Source: Azospirillum sp. TSH64
GTDB taxonomy: Bacteria; Pseudomonadota; Alphaproteobacteria; Azospirillales; Azospirillaceae
Length of the DNA: 64,000 nucleotides
Direction: 5' to 3'
Assembly: GCF_003116035.1 (NCBI RefSeq)
Contig: NZ_LGQW01000015.1
Span: forward strand, 65,182 to 129,181
Shown here: positions 9,001 through 16,398 of the stretch, one piece after another
Position numbering within the stretch: position 1 is the first letter of the stretch
How the letters are laid out: the number at the start of each line of letters is the position of its first letter
Program-made: the position numbers and the translations under genes
Notes under the pieces: generated by a model
Seen by the model: only the letters and a program-made list of their open reading frames with translations
Told to the model about the DNA's origin: nothing
The model's database searches: none

Positions 9001-10697
9001 AGATCCACCGAGGCCCCGGTCCCGGACGCCGTCACGGCGAGCGCGTTGCCGGTGCCGGTGCCCGTGCTGGTCAGGGCCAGCCCGGCCAGCTGCGAAGCGG
9101 CGAGCGTCAGGGTGGCGTTGCTGCCGGTCACCTCGATGGCCTCGATGCCCGACATCGCCACCCCGGACAGGTCGGCGCTGCCGGCGATGCGCAGGGTGTC
9201 GGACGCGGCACTGCCGGCGATGACCTCGAAGCCGGCCGCCTGCGCGCCGGTCAGGGTGACGTCATGCGCCTTGCTGCCGGTCAGCTCCAGCCGCTCCACC
9301 CCGGTCAGCGTCATCCCCGTCAGGTCGATCGCGGGGGAGGCGACGGCGGTGTAATATTCCAGGTCGTAGCCGTTGTAGCTGCTCAGGTCGTCGGAGTGGA
9401 TCTCCAGCGTGTCGGTGCCTTCGCCGCCGTCGAAGCTGACGGTGCCGGCATCGTACTGGCTGACCACGATGTAGCGGTCGTTGCCGGCCTCGCCGAAGAT
9501 CTGATCGGCCTGGAGTTGGCCATAGCTGCCGGCGCTGACGATGCCGGCGAGGATGGTGTCGTCGCCGTCGCCGCCATGGATGGTGTCGCGTTCCCAGTCG
9601 CCCTTCAGCAGGTCGTTGCCGGCCCCGCCATAGATCAGGTCGGCACCGCCGCCGCCGGCCACCGTGTCGTCGCCGGCGTCGCCGTGCAGCTCGTCATTGT
9701 CGGCGCGGCCATAGATCAGGTCGTTGCCGCCGCCGCCGAACACGGTGTCGTTGCCGTCGCCGGCCTCCAGCGTGTCGTTGCCGGCCCCGCCATGCTCCAG
9801 GTCGTTGCCGCCATGGCCCCAGAACCACACGGCGGTGTCGCCGGCGGTCAGGCTGTCGTCATGCTCCGACCCGACCCAGCGCTGGATGTCGACGAAGGTG
9901 TCGCCGGCGGCCTCGCCGGTGTTGTTGGCACCGTTGGTCAGGTCCAGCGTGATGCCGGTGGTGGCGTTCTCGTAGGTGACGATGGTGAAGCCGTTGCCGC
10001 CGACATAATGGTCGGCGCCCAGCCCGCCGTTCAGCGTGTCGCCGGCCGACTGGCCGCTGTTGCCGCCGCCGACCAGCGTGTCGTCGCCCGCCCCGCCGAT
10101 CAGGCTGTCGTTGCCGGTGCCGCCGACGATGCTGTCGTTGCCGGCCCCGCCATTGATGGTGTTGCCGGTGTCGTCGCCGATCAGCGTGTCGTCGCCGTCG
10201 CTCGGCGTGCCGGTGTAGGCCAGCCGCTGGACCCAGGCGCCGGTGTCGGAGACGGGCAGGGCCGCGGCGATGGGCCCGGTGGTCACGTCGAGGTCCCAGG
10301 AGGCGCCGAGCGACGGATGGCCGACCGGATGGCTGGCGGCGGCGACGCGGGCGCCGGTCGCCTGGGCGAGCGCCTGGGCGAACCGGCCGCCGTCGGCGCC
10401 GGTGTCGCAGGCATGGATCAGGATCTCGGTGTCCGGGGCCTGCGGCCAGGACCGTCCATCCGCCTCACGGCCGGACAGCGCCGCGATGTCGAGCCGGCCT
10501 GCACCCAGCCGGACCGCGCCCGGCTCGCCATGGGCCAGCAGATGGATGGCGGCGGGACGGTCGGCGAGTGCGGCGGCGAGAGCCGCCCCGCCATCCTCAT
10601 CGGCCGCGACCCGGACGATCCGGACATCGGGCCGGCAACGGTCGAGCAGCAGATCGAGATCGTCGAGGCTGGCGTCCGCAATCAGTACGTCGCGCAC
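6018..10697 (-). CDS. Giant RTX adhesin-like protein with DUF4347, Ig/cadherin-like and EGR repeats
   Basis: A 1559-aa mosaic surface or secreted protein. In order it has: a DUF4347-like N-terminal domain (about 1-140, with LLAHGEPG and ILIHACDTG); RTX calcium-binding nonapeptides (about 165-425, GGAGND/GGDGDD type); a low-complexity beta region (about 430-670); four near-identical Ig/cadherin-like units of 105 residues (about 677-1097); a run of prolines; a fifth diverged unit (about 1132-1237); and six copies of the module of about 40 residues that ends HYxxxGxAEGR (about 1258-1490). The GTG at 10697 is chosen because AAGGAGGA precedes it by 7 bases. Export by a type I system is expected from the RTX repeats, but the C-terminus is not the classical serralysin-like tail. 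Adhesion or cell-surface structure is an inference from family architecture. Confidence 0.9.
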   Translation of the reverse strand: MRDVLIADASLDDLDLLLDRCRPDVRIVRVAADEDGGAALAAALADRPAAIHLLAHGEPGAVRLGAGRLDIAALSGREADGRSWPQAPDTEILIHACDTGADGGRFAQALAQATGARVAAASHPVGHPSLGASWDLDVTTGPIAAALPVSDTGAWVQRLAYTGTPSDGDDTLIGDDTGNTINGGAGNDSIVGGTGNDSLIGGAGDDTLVGGGNSGQSAGDTLNGGLGADHYVGGNGFTIVTYENATTGITLDLTNGANNTGEAAGDTFVDIQRWVGSEHDDSLTAGDTAVWFWGHGGNDLEHGGAGNDTLEAGDGNDTVFGGGGNDLIYGRADNDELHGDAGDDTVAGGGGADLIYGGAGNDLLKGDWERDTIHGGDGDDTILAGIVSAGSYGQLQADQIFGEAGNDRYIVVSQYDAGTVSFDGGEGTDTLEIHSDDLSSYNGYDLEYYTAVASPAIDLTGMTLTGVERLELTGSKAHDVTLTGAQAAGFEVIAGSAASDTLRIAGSADLSGVAMSGIEAIEVTGSNATLTLAASQLAGLALTSTGTGTGNALAVTASGTGASVDLSGATGFDRVALTGTAGADDLTVGAGATVTGNGGNDVIRIAAGTTGSVTIADAAVGDRLVMTGADLTAMQVETGATSTTLRVGTDLAVTLTGSFAASQFQVGTGGSVTIVQANNAPVAEAGKTVMAQAGAPVALGIAAPTDADGDALTVTVTGLPSGGAIQLADGTAVTANQSLTLAQLSALTFTAAAGTAGDAGSFAYTVTDGHGGTAGQTVALTVNAAPVAEADKTVTAQAGSPVALGIAAPTDANNDTLTVTVTGLPTGGTLALADGTAVTANQSLTAAQLAGLTFTAAAGTVGDAGSFAYSVADGHGGTAAQTVALTVNAAPVAEADKTVTAQAGFPVGLGIAAPTDANNDTLTVTVTGLPTGGTLALADGTAVTANQSLTTAQLATLTFTAAAGTVGDAGSFAYSVADGHGGTAAQSVALTVNAAPVAEADKTMTAQAGGTVGLGIAAPTDDNNDALTVTVTGLPAGGTVRLADGTAVTANQSLTIAQLAALTFTAAAGTVGDAGSFAYSVADGHGGTAAQSVALTVEAAPVVSPPPPPPPPPPPPVTSSPDPVVDPVVEPAVNHAPTVQADKTVSAQDRTAVSLGIAAPADIDGDALTVTVAGLPGGGIVRMADGSTVTANQTLTAADLPGLTFLAAAGAAGDAGSFSYIVADGHGGVAAQSIALQVVPAADPASTTPPAAGGLPAGFNALAYIASYPDLIAAFGTNTAAATQHYLQAGQAEGRTVSFNPLAYTASYPELISAFGTNTDAAARHYIEHGYAEGRHPNFSGLAYIASYPDLSAAFGANADAGTRHYIESGYAEGRSTTFDGYNYLAANRDLAVAFGTNADAAARHYIEHGQAEGRPAQGFDALRYIASNPDLIQAFGPDVQAAEIHYVQSGYAENRSLTAFDPAAYLASNPEIAAEFGTSAAAVELAYIKRSTSTAAEAVAAANAEAPIAVTMLAAGMTGSQSLGIDGGFHDASSGTASGLLAAGDGGLSNRQRTELPA
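6226..6923 (-). repeat. Six tandem EGR-type modules of about 40 residues
   Basis: The C-terminal part of the giant protein consists of six tandem units of about 120 bp. The consensus runs F-[DN]-x-x-x-Y-[IL]-A-S-[YN]-P-[DE]-L, then AFGTNxxAAxxHY, then xxxGxAEGR. The last copy is truncated before EGR. The same module occurs four times in the 802-aa RTX protein and once in the AMIN-like protein. Confidence 0.85.
7407..8666 (-). repeat. Four 315-bp tandem repeats encoding Ig/cadherin-like units
   Basis: The period is 315 bp (105 residues). Each unit starts NAAPVAEADKTV and ends DGHGGTAxQTVALTV. Identity is high at the DNA level as well as the protein level, which suggests recent unequal crossing-over. 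A fifth, more diverged unit follows the polyproline segment at about 6985-7300. Confidence 0.85.
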
Positions 10698-11268
10698 GGA
10701 TGATCCTCCTTGATGGCGGCAGGGCAGAGGAGCTGGGACAGGGCAGTCCATCGGCCGTCGGTCCACACCGCACTCCGGTGATGATTATTGAGGCCAATCG
10801 GCCGTATTCACCCAAATGTGAGGAGGAAGACGCCACTAACAACTCAATAAAGCGGAGTATCTCCGGCAAGAATGGGGGAGACTTGCAGTTAAATAAAAAG
10901 AAGGCTGCCTCATACGCAGGCGGGTATTTCGTCTTTTCTCCATACCACCCAGAGATATTCCAAAAAATCCGCCTTCTGATAGGGAACCTTTTTTCCCACA
11001 CGAAAAAGTGGTAGGGCGGCTCCGGCCGGAGGCCTGGCCCGGAACCGTCACAAGGCGGACCGCGACAAGAGGAACCGAAACAAAGAGAGGGCCGCGACAA
11101 GGCTCCAAAGTTCAGCGGCGCAATGTCCGGCCCCAACCCCATCGGGGGTTGCGCAGGCGACTCTCCCCCACATCACATCGCCGGCCCTGGCCTCCGATCC
11201 GCAACCCGGATCGTTGGCTTCCGCCGGGATACCGGTATGGTGGGCGGCGAGGCGGGCAGAGGCGGGCG
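10698..11268. other. AT-rich divergent intergenic region
   Basis: This is 571 bp between the giant RTX gene (minus) and the SGNH gene (plus). The part from about 10785 to 11010 is markedly richer in A+T than its surroundings and probably holds the promoter of the giant gene, whose strong ribosome binding site ends the region. I found no convincing -35/-10 pair, RNA gene or conserved ORF in it. Confidence 0.5.
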
Positions 11269-11931
11269 ATGCACAGCTGGTATTTCGTCGGTGACAGTCA
11301 TGTTCAGGCCTTCGAAATTGCCGCCACGCTCGGTCTGCTCCGCCGCCCGTCCCGGTTCCTGATCGTCCCCGGCGCCACGGCCGTCGGCCTGCGCAATCCT
11401 GAAAGCCACACCCAGGCTATCGCCCATTTCCGGGAGGCGCTGCTGCCCGCCCTGCCGGACGTCGTGCCGGTCATCCAGCTCGGCGAGGTCGATTGCGGCT
11501 TCGTCATCTGGTGGCGGGCGCAAACGCTGGGCGAGTCGGTGGAAACACAATTGGCGGCGTCCATAGAGGCTTACGCCCGTTTCATCGACACGCTGATCGA
11601 TGCCGGCTACAGCCGGGTCGTGGTGACCGGAGCCGTCCCCCCCACCATTCCCGACGGTCATCGCCAAGGTGCCGTGGCGCGCGCCCGCCACATGGTGACC
11701 GCAAGCCTGCGCGACCGCACCGAGCTGACGATGCGCTACAACCGGCTGCTTGCGGCGGAAGCGGCCCGGCGGCGGCTTCCCTATACCGACATTTCAGCGC
11801 ATGTCCTCGATGCCGGAACCGGGCTGATCGCCGACGCCTACCGCAGCCCCAACCCACGCGACCACCATCTGCATCCGATCCAGGGCGCCTATGCCTGGGC
11901 CGAGGCGATCAACGGCCTGGAGGCCCGGTGA
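11269..11931 (+). CDS. SGNH/GDSL-type hydrolase-like protein
   Basis: A 220-aa protein that opens with FVGDSHVQAF, the block I GDSx motif with the nucleophilic Ser. VVVTGAVPPTIP lies mid-protein, and a late DHHLHP carries the Asp and His expected of block V. SGNH proteins act as esterases or as O-acetyl or acyl transferases on glycans. Being soluble and next to surface-glycoprotein genes, it may modify a glycan, but that is inference. The ATG at 11269 is preferred to longer frames because the conserved block begins at once. It is convergent with the oxygenase gene, 20 bp away. Confidence 0.75.
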   Translation: MHSWYFVGDSHVQAFEIAATLGLLRRPSRFLIVPGATAVGLRNPESHTQAIAHFREALLPALPDVVPVIQLGEVDCGFVIWWRAQTLGESVETQLAASIEAYARFIDTLIDAGYSRVVVTGAVPPTIPDGHRQGAVARARHMVTASLRDRTELTMRYNRLLAAEAARRRLPYTDISAHVLDAGTGLIADAYRSPNPRDHHLHPIQGAYAWAEAINGLEAR

Positions 11932-11951
11932 ACGGACATGGCGGACGATTC

Positions 11952-12677
11952 TCAGACCGCGCCGCGCCGTGACGGCCGGCGGGTCTCCACCACCGCGAAG
12001 GCGATCAGCAACCGCCGCTCACAGGGAGCCGCAACCGGCTCCACCCCATGGAACGAGCGGTCGGACGGCGCATAGGCCAGCAGATGGTTGGGGCGGTAGG
12101 GAGCCTGGGCCACCAGCTCGAAATCCGCGCGCCGGTAGCGCTCCACCCCCCGTCCGCGGAAATCGGGATCGCGGGGCCGGTACAGCGCCGTACCCAGGGA
12201 CGATGCCTGCGGGTTGGACGGGCCGCCGTCCGCCGGCATGTAGAGCAGCATCGAGAACATCGTCGCCTCGATGTCCGTGTGCGGCAGCATGGCGTGGCCG
12301 GTATGGTCCTCGATGATGCGCATGTTCAACACCGGCGGCGCGTCGACCCAGCCCAGCTTGTCGCGGACCTGGGGAAAGCGCTCGGCCATCGCTGCGACGA
12401 TGTCGGGATTGAACAGGCAGTCGCGCACGTCGCGCCAGACCGCCGCCCGCTCCACGCCGCACCGGGCCAGCCAACCTTCGGTCAGCGGCACCTGATGGCG
12501 CGACGGCAGCTCATCGGGTTGAAGGACGCCGAAGGCAGCGGCATCCGGCCATTGGGCGCAGGCCCGGGCATAGAGGTCGGCGGGCAGGAAATCCGGCACG
12601 ACCAGATGGGGGAAAGGATCGGTGCTGATCGCCGTATCGGACAAGCGGTTCAGAGCGTGCAATGCAGCGGCGGTCAT
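11952..12677 (-). CDS. 2-oxoglutarate/Fe(II)-dependent oxygenase-like protein
   Basis: A 241-aa protein with the double-stranded beta-helix signature of prolyl-4-hydroxylase-like enzymes. The metal ligands would be His and Asp in MLPHTDIEA and the distal His in RSFHGVEPV, followed by an Arg (ERRLLIAF) that would hold 2-oxoglutarate. Such enzymes hydroxylate proteins, sugars or small molecules; the substrate is unknown. The N-terminus (PFPHLVVPDFLPADLYA) is the usual lead-in of the family. Placement between surface-protein and glycan genes suggests a role in surface modification (inference). Confidence 0.8.
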   Translation of the reverse strand: MTAAALHALNRLSDTAISTDPFPHLVVPDFLPADLYARACAQWPDAAAFGVLQPDELPSRHQVPLTEGWLARCGVERAAVWRDVRDCLFNPDIVAAMAERFPQVRDKLGWVDAPPVLNMRIIEDHTGHAMLPHTDIEATMFSMLLYMPADGGPSNPQASSLGTALYRPRDPDFRGRGVERYRRADFELVAQAPYRPNHLLAYAPSDRSFHGVEPVAAPCERRLLIAFAVVETRRPSRRGAV

Positions 12678-12842
12678 TCATCCTCCGGATACTACCGGGG
12701 AAACAATAGCAACCCATGCTTGGGCGGGCAACGCACCCGCCCCGCCACGTCATGCACGCAGAAGGACGGAATTGCGGCCCCCTGCCTTCCAGGCAGGAGA
12801 AAAACACATAAGAATGCTTATGGAAAAATATACGTCAGCCGC

Positions 12843-13436
12843 TCATTCCCCGCCGCGCTCGACCACCGCCTGCCCGCGGGAAATGTCGGTGACCAGCCGG
12901 ACGAAGGCATCCGCCCGGTCCTGGGGAAGCGTGACCAGAAGCTGGACCCCGTCGGCGGTGAAGCCGGTGGTCTCCACCCGCGTGCCGGGGAAGCTGCCGA
13001 GGCTGGAGCGGATGCGCGCCTCCTCGGCGAATCCGCAGGCGACCGACAGGGTGGCATAGGCGACGATGGGCTCGCGCTCCGCCGCTTTCAGGCAGCTTGC
13101 CGCCGTGCCGCCATAGGCGCGCACCAGCCCGCCCGCCCCCAGCAGGATGCCGCCGAACCAGCGGCTGACCACCACCGCCACCCGGTCCATTCCCTGCCCT
13201 TCGATGGCCTGGAGGATCGGCCGCCCAGCGGTCCCGCCCGGTTCGCCGTCGTCGCTGAAGCGATAGACGTCGCCGACCCGCAAGGCCCAGCAATTATGGC
13301 CGGCATCCGGCAAGCTGCACGCGGCGATGAAGCGGCGCGCCTCCTCCTCGCTGCCGGCCGGGGCGGCCTGGGCCAGGAAGCGGCTTTTCTTGATCTCCTG
13401 CTCGAACCGTTCGGTCCTGACGAGGGTGAACATCAT
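12843..13436 (-). CDS. yigZ: YigZ/IMPACT family protein
   Basis: A 197-aa protein of the YigZ (UPF0029/IMPACT) family. The N-terminal domain has the family phrases KKSRFLA, FSDDGEPGGTAGRPIL and VVVSRWFGGILLGAGGLVRAYG. A smaller C-terminal ferredoxin-like domain spans about 140-197. Family members have been linked to translation or nucleic-acid binding, but the biochemical role is unsettled. Two ATGs in tandem open the gene, so the start may be one codon later. It ends 165 bp before the oxygenase gene and begins 16 bp after the 802-aa RTX gene on the same strand. Confidence 0.93.
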   Translation of the reverse strand: MMFTLVRTERFEQEIKKSRFLAQAAPAGSEEEARRFIAACSLPDAGHNCWALRVGDVYRFSDDGEPGGTAGRPILQAIEGQGMDRVAVVVSRWFGGILLGAGGLVRAYGGTAASCLKAAEREPIVAYATLSVACGFAEEARIRSSLGSFPGTRVETTGFTADGVQLLVTLPQDRADAFVRLVTDISRGQAVVERGGE

Positions 13437-13452
13437 GAGGGTGACCGCCGGC

Positions 13453-15861
13453 CTACAGCACGAAGTCGAAGGCGGAGAAGCTGTAGTTGGCGATGTTGAC
13501 CTGGATGCGGAAATCGGCCGTCCGGTCGCCGTTCACATCGCCCTCGATCAGCGTCACCGAACCGGAGGACTGGTAGCGCAGCTGGCCCGCCGCGCTGAAG
13601 GCGGCGGTGCCGATGAAGGTGAAGGCGTCGTTCGCGGTGGTGCCGGCGATGGCGTCGATCTCCGACAGGTCGATGCGGTCGCCCTCGGCGCCGGCGGTGG
13701 CATAGCTCGCCAGCCCCTTCAGCGCCGCCGCCGCCACGACGGCACCGTTGAAATTGACGATCACGTCGGGGGCGGCGAGGGTCGATTCGTTCAGGTTGCG
13801 GATGGAGAAGACATCCGCCCCGGCACCGCCGTCCAGCAGGTCGGCGGCGTAGCCGCCGATCAGCGTGTCGTTGCCGTTGCCGCCCAGCAGCACGTCCTCA
13901 TAGCCGGTGACGGTGTCGTTGGGGTTGACCGAGATCTCGTGGCTGCGGTCGGAATAGACGTCGCCGAACAGCACGTCGTCGCCGCTGCCGCCGCGCAGCA
14001 CGTCGCTGCCCAGCCCGCCATAGAGCGTGTCGTTGCCGGCGCCGCCGTCCAGCCAGTCATTGCCGGCCCCGGCGTCGAGCCAGTCGTTGCCGTCCTCGCC
14101 CAGCAGGGTGTCGTTGCCGACGACGTCGATCACGTCGCCGCGCATCAGGTCGTCCCCGGCACCGCCGAACATCAGGTCGTTGCCGGCCCCGCCCTCCAGC
14201 TGGTCGGCGCCATCGCCCCCCAGCAGGACGTCGTTGCCGGCATTGCCGAACAGCGTGTCGTTGCCGGCCAGTCCGGCGATGGTGTCGTTCCCGGCGCCGC
14301 CGCCGATGGCGTCGTTCTGGAGGCCGCCCACCAGATAGTCGTTGCCGGTGGTGGCCGCGGCCGAGACGGTCAGACCGCTCAGCGAGGGCTGGGAGAAACC
14401 GACCAGCGACCCCAGCGGATAGACCCCGTCGGTGGCCTGCAACAGCTCGATGCCGGTCAGCGTGTCGGTGCCGTCGGGACCGCTGATCTGCAGGGTGCCG
14501 CTGCCGTCGAAGGACAGGCTGTAGGAGGCGAGCGCCCCGGTCAGCACGAAGCTGTCGATCCCGGCAAGCCCATCCACCGCATCGCTGATCGGGTTGCCCA
14601 GCGCGTCATAGGCGGCGCTGCCGCTCAGCGTGTCGTTGCCGGTCGTGCCGGTCACCACCACCGGCGCCGCTTGCGGAAACAGCAGGTCCGCCGCCCAGGC
14701 GGGAGCGGCCTGCGCCATGGCCAGCCCTTCGGCGGCAGCCGTCACCGACCGGCCGGGCGCCGCCCGTAGCGGCCGGCCCTCGCTGCGGCCGAAGGAGAGG
14801 TAATGGAGCTTGGCCGCGGTGGCGTCGCCGCCGGTGGCCGCCGCCACGTCGGTGTTGGCCGCCAGATAGGCGGCGGCATCGAAGGTGACGCCGCGCCCCT
14901 CGCTCCGGCCGAAGCGGGCGTAATGGACCACCGCCGCCGCCGGATCGATGCCGACAGCGGCCAGCACGTCCGGGTTGGAGGCGAGATAGCCCAGCGCGTC
15001 GAAGCCGGCTGTCCGCCCTTCGCGGGCGCCATAGGCCAGATAATGCCGGATGGCGGCCCCGGCATCGAGACCGACCGCCGCCAGCACGTCCGGATTGGCC
15101 GCCAGATAGCCCAGCGCGTCGAAGCCGCTCAGGCTGCGCCCCTCGTTCCGGCCGTTCCAGGCGTAATGGGCAGCCGCGGCGATCGCGTTGTCGCCGAAGG
15201 CGGCGGCAAGGTCGCGATTGGCCGCCAGATAGCTGCGCGCATCGAAGGCGAAGGCCGCCGGGGCGGCGGTGCGTCCGTCGACGGTCAGCAGCTCGACATC
15301 GGTCAGGGTATCCGTGGCGAGGCTCGACACCACGGCATAGCGCCGGCTGTCCAGCGCCACCACCACCGGCGTCTCCGCGCGGTAGCTGCCGCCCTGGGCG
15401 GCATAGCGGCGCGGGTCGGCGGTGTAGATGGCGCGGTCGGTGCCGGCACCGCCATCGAAGCTGCGCCCGCCGGGAATCCCCAGATAGACGCTGTCGTTGC
15501 CGTCCGCCCCGACGAAGCCGTCGATCTGCTGGAAGATGCGGGCGCCGAGCCGGTCGAGCGTCCCGCCGGTCAGGGCGACATCCAGCCCGTCGATGCGGTA
15601 GCGCAAGAGCCCGGCCGCATCGCGGTCGGTCAGGCCGGTGAAACGGACGGATGCCGCCGCCCCGCTGCCGGCGGCGGCATAGTCGAGCGTGGCGGCATGC
15701 GCCCGGCCGGCGACCGTGCGGGTGACGGCCAAGCTGCCGGCGCCGGCGGCGATGGAGGAGGCATCCGGCACGGTGGTGAAGGCATCGGCAACGAAACCGT
15801 TCGCCAGCCGGGCCTCATCCAGATCGAGGGCGAAGCCCTGCCCCGCCACCAGCCGTGCCAT
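13453..15861 (-). CDS. RTX calcium-binding protein, type I secretion substrate
   Basis: An 802-aa secreted protein. Residues about 205-366 hold four EGR-type modules (FDALGYLAANPDVLAAVG...HY...GR.EGR). Residues about 470-690 hold a long run of RTX nonapeptides of the GGAGND/GGDGAD type. The C-terminal 100 residues match the serralysin C-terminal pattern: DRIDLSEIDAI, TFIGTAAFSAAGQLRY, DVNGDRTADFRI and a hydrophobic end FDFVL. This is the uncleaved signal recognised by type I transporters. The protein lacks a signal peptide and any visible catalytic domain, so a structural, adhesive or S-layer-like role is likely (inference). The ATG at 15861 is the natural start. Confidence 0.92.
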   Translation of the reverse strand: MARLVAGQGFALDLDEARLANGFVADAFTTVPDASSIAAGAGSLAVTRTVAGRAHAATLDYAAAGSGAAASVRFTGLTDRDAAGLLRYRIDGLDVALTGGTLDRLGARIFQQIDGFVGADGNDSVYLGIPGGRSFDGGAGTDRAIYTADPRRYAAQGGSYRAETPVVVALDSRRYAVVSSLATDTLTDVELLTVDGRTAAPAAFAFDARSYLAANRDLAAAFGDNAIAAAAHYAWNGRNEGRSLSGFDALGYLAANPDVLAAVGLDAGAAIRHYLAYGAREGRTAGFDALGYLASNPDVLAAVGIDPAAAVVHYARFGRSEGRGVTFDAAAYLAANTDVAAATGGDATAAKLHYLSFGRSEGRPLRAAPGRSVTAAAEGLAMAQAAPAWAADLLFPQAAPVVVTGTTGNDTLSGSAAYDALGNPISDAVDGLAGIDSFVLTGALASYSLSFDGSGTLQISGPDGTDTLTGIELLQATDGVYPLGSLVGFSQPSLSGLTVSAAATTGNDYLVGGLQNDAIGGGAGNDTIAGLAGNDTLFGNAGNDVLLGGDGADQLEGGAGNDLMFGGAGDDLMRGDVIDVVGNDTLLGEDGNDWLDAGAGNDWLDGGAGNDTLYGGLGSDVLRGGSGDDVLFGDVYSDRSHEISVNPNDTVTGYEDVLLGGNGNDTLIGGYAADLLDGGAGADVFSIRNLNESTLAAPDVIVNFNGAVVAAAALKGLASYATAGAEGDRIDLSEIDAIAGTTANDAFTFIGTAAFSAAGQLRYQSSGSVTLIEGDVNGDRTADFRIQVNIANYSFSAFDFVL
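14763..15246 (-). repeat. Four EGR-type modules in the 802-aa RTX protein
   Basis: Four tandem units of about 120 bp encode Y-L-A-[AS]-N-x-D-V/L, then HY, then G-R/A-x-EGR. They are the same family as the six units of the giant protein, but here NPDVLAAVG replaces the YPDLxxAFG variant. Confidence 0.8.
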
Positions 15862-15960
15862 GCACGCTCCCCCAAACCCCTACCGCAGGACGGCACCGGC
15901 CGCCGGGTCAGGGCTGATCGGGCAACGTCAACCGGATGACTGAGATCAGATGACCTCTGA

Positions 15961-16257
15961 TCAGATGACCTGGAGATAGGCCGGGTCGAGCGCGCCGTGG
16001 CGGAACGGGATCCAGTCCTTGTGGTCGGCGCGGTACTGCAGGCCGTAGGGGTTCTTGAAGAAGATCTTCTGCAGCGGCTGGCCGCCCTCGGCGCGGGTGC
16101 GCTCCAGGTCGATCAGCGCCGACGAGGCGAACACCTTGTCCCACAGCTCGGTGTTGTCCACCTCGCGGCCGGCGTTCTTCACGTAATCGCGCGCGGTGTC
16201 GCTGAGCTGCCAAGCCTCTTCGACCATCGCGTAATAGTCCACAGTACCCTCGGCCAT
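15961..16257 (-). CDS. Conserved-looking 98-aa protein of unknown function
   Basis: I do not recognise this family. The protein is small, soluble and mixed-charge, rich in aromatic residues near the C-terminus (KIFFKNPYGLQYR, WIPFRHG). It has no signal peptide or membrane segment. Codon use fits the neighbours and the frame is clean from ATG to stop. It stands alone between the RTX and flippase genes, about 140 bp from the latter. Confidence 0.65.
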   Translation of the reverse strand: MAEGTVDYYAMVEEAWQLSDTARDYVKNAGREVDNTELWDKVFASSALIDLERTRAEGGQPLQKIFFKNPYGLQYRADHKDWIPFRHGALDPAYLQVI

Positions 16258-16398
16258 GGCCTTCGAACTCCAACCAGCGTTGCACAGAGTTTCCGCTCAC
16301 ATAGCGCATTTTCGGCGGCAAAGGAACCACCTGCGCGCCGCAGCGGCCGGGCATGGCCGGACCCCGTCCGGATAGACGGCCATGCCCCGACCGGGATG

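Noticed and set aside
5958..10703. A very long open frame (about 1580 codons) on the plus strand
   Set aside because: It is the antisense of the giant RTX gene. Its composition (Gly, Arg, His, Val rich without domain order) is what high-GC codon bias produces opposite a real gene.
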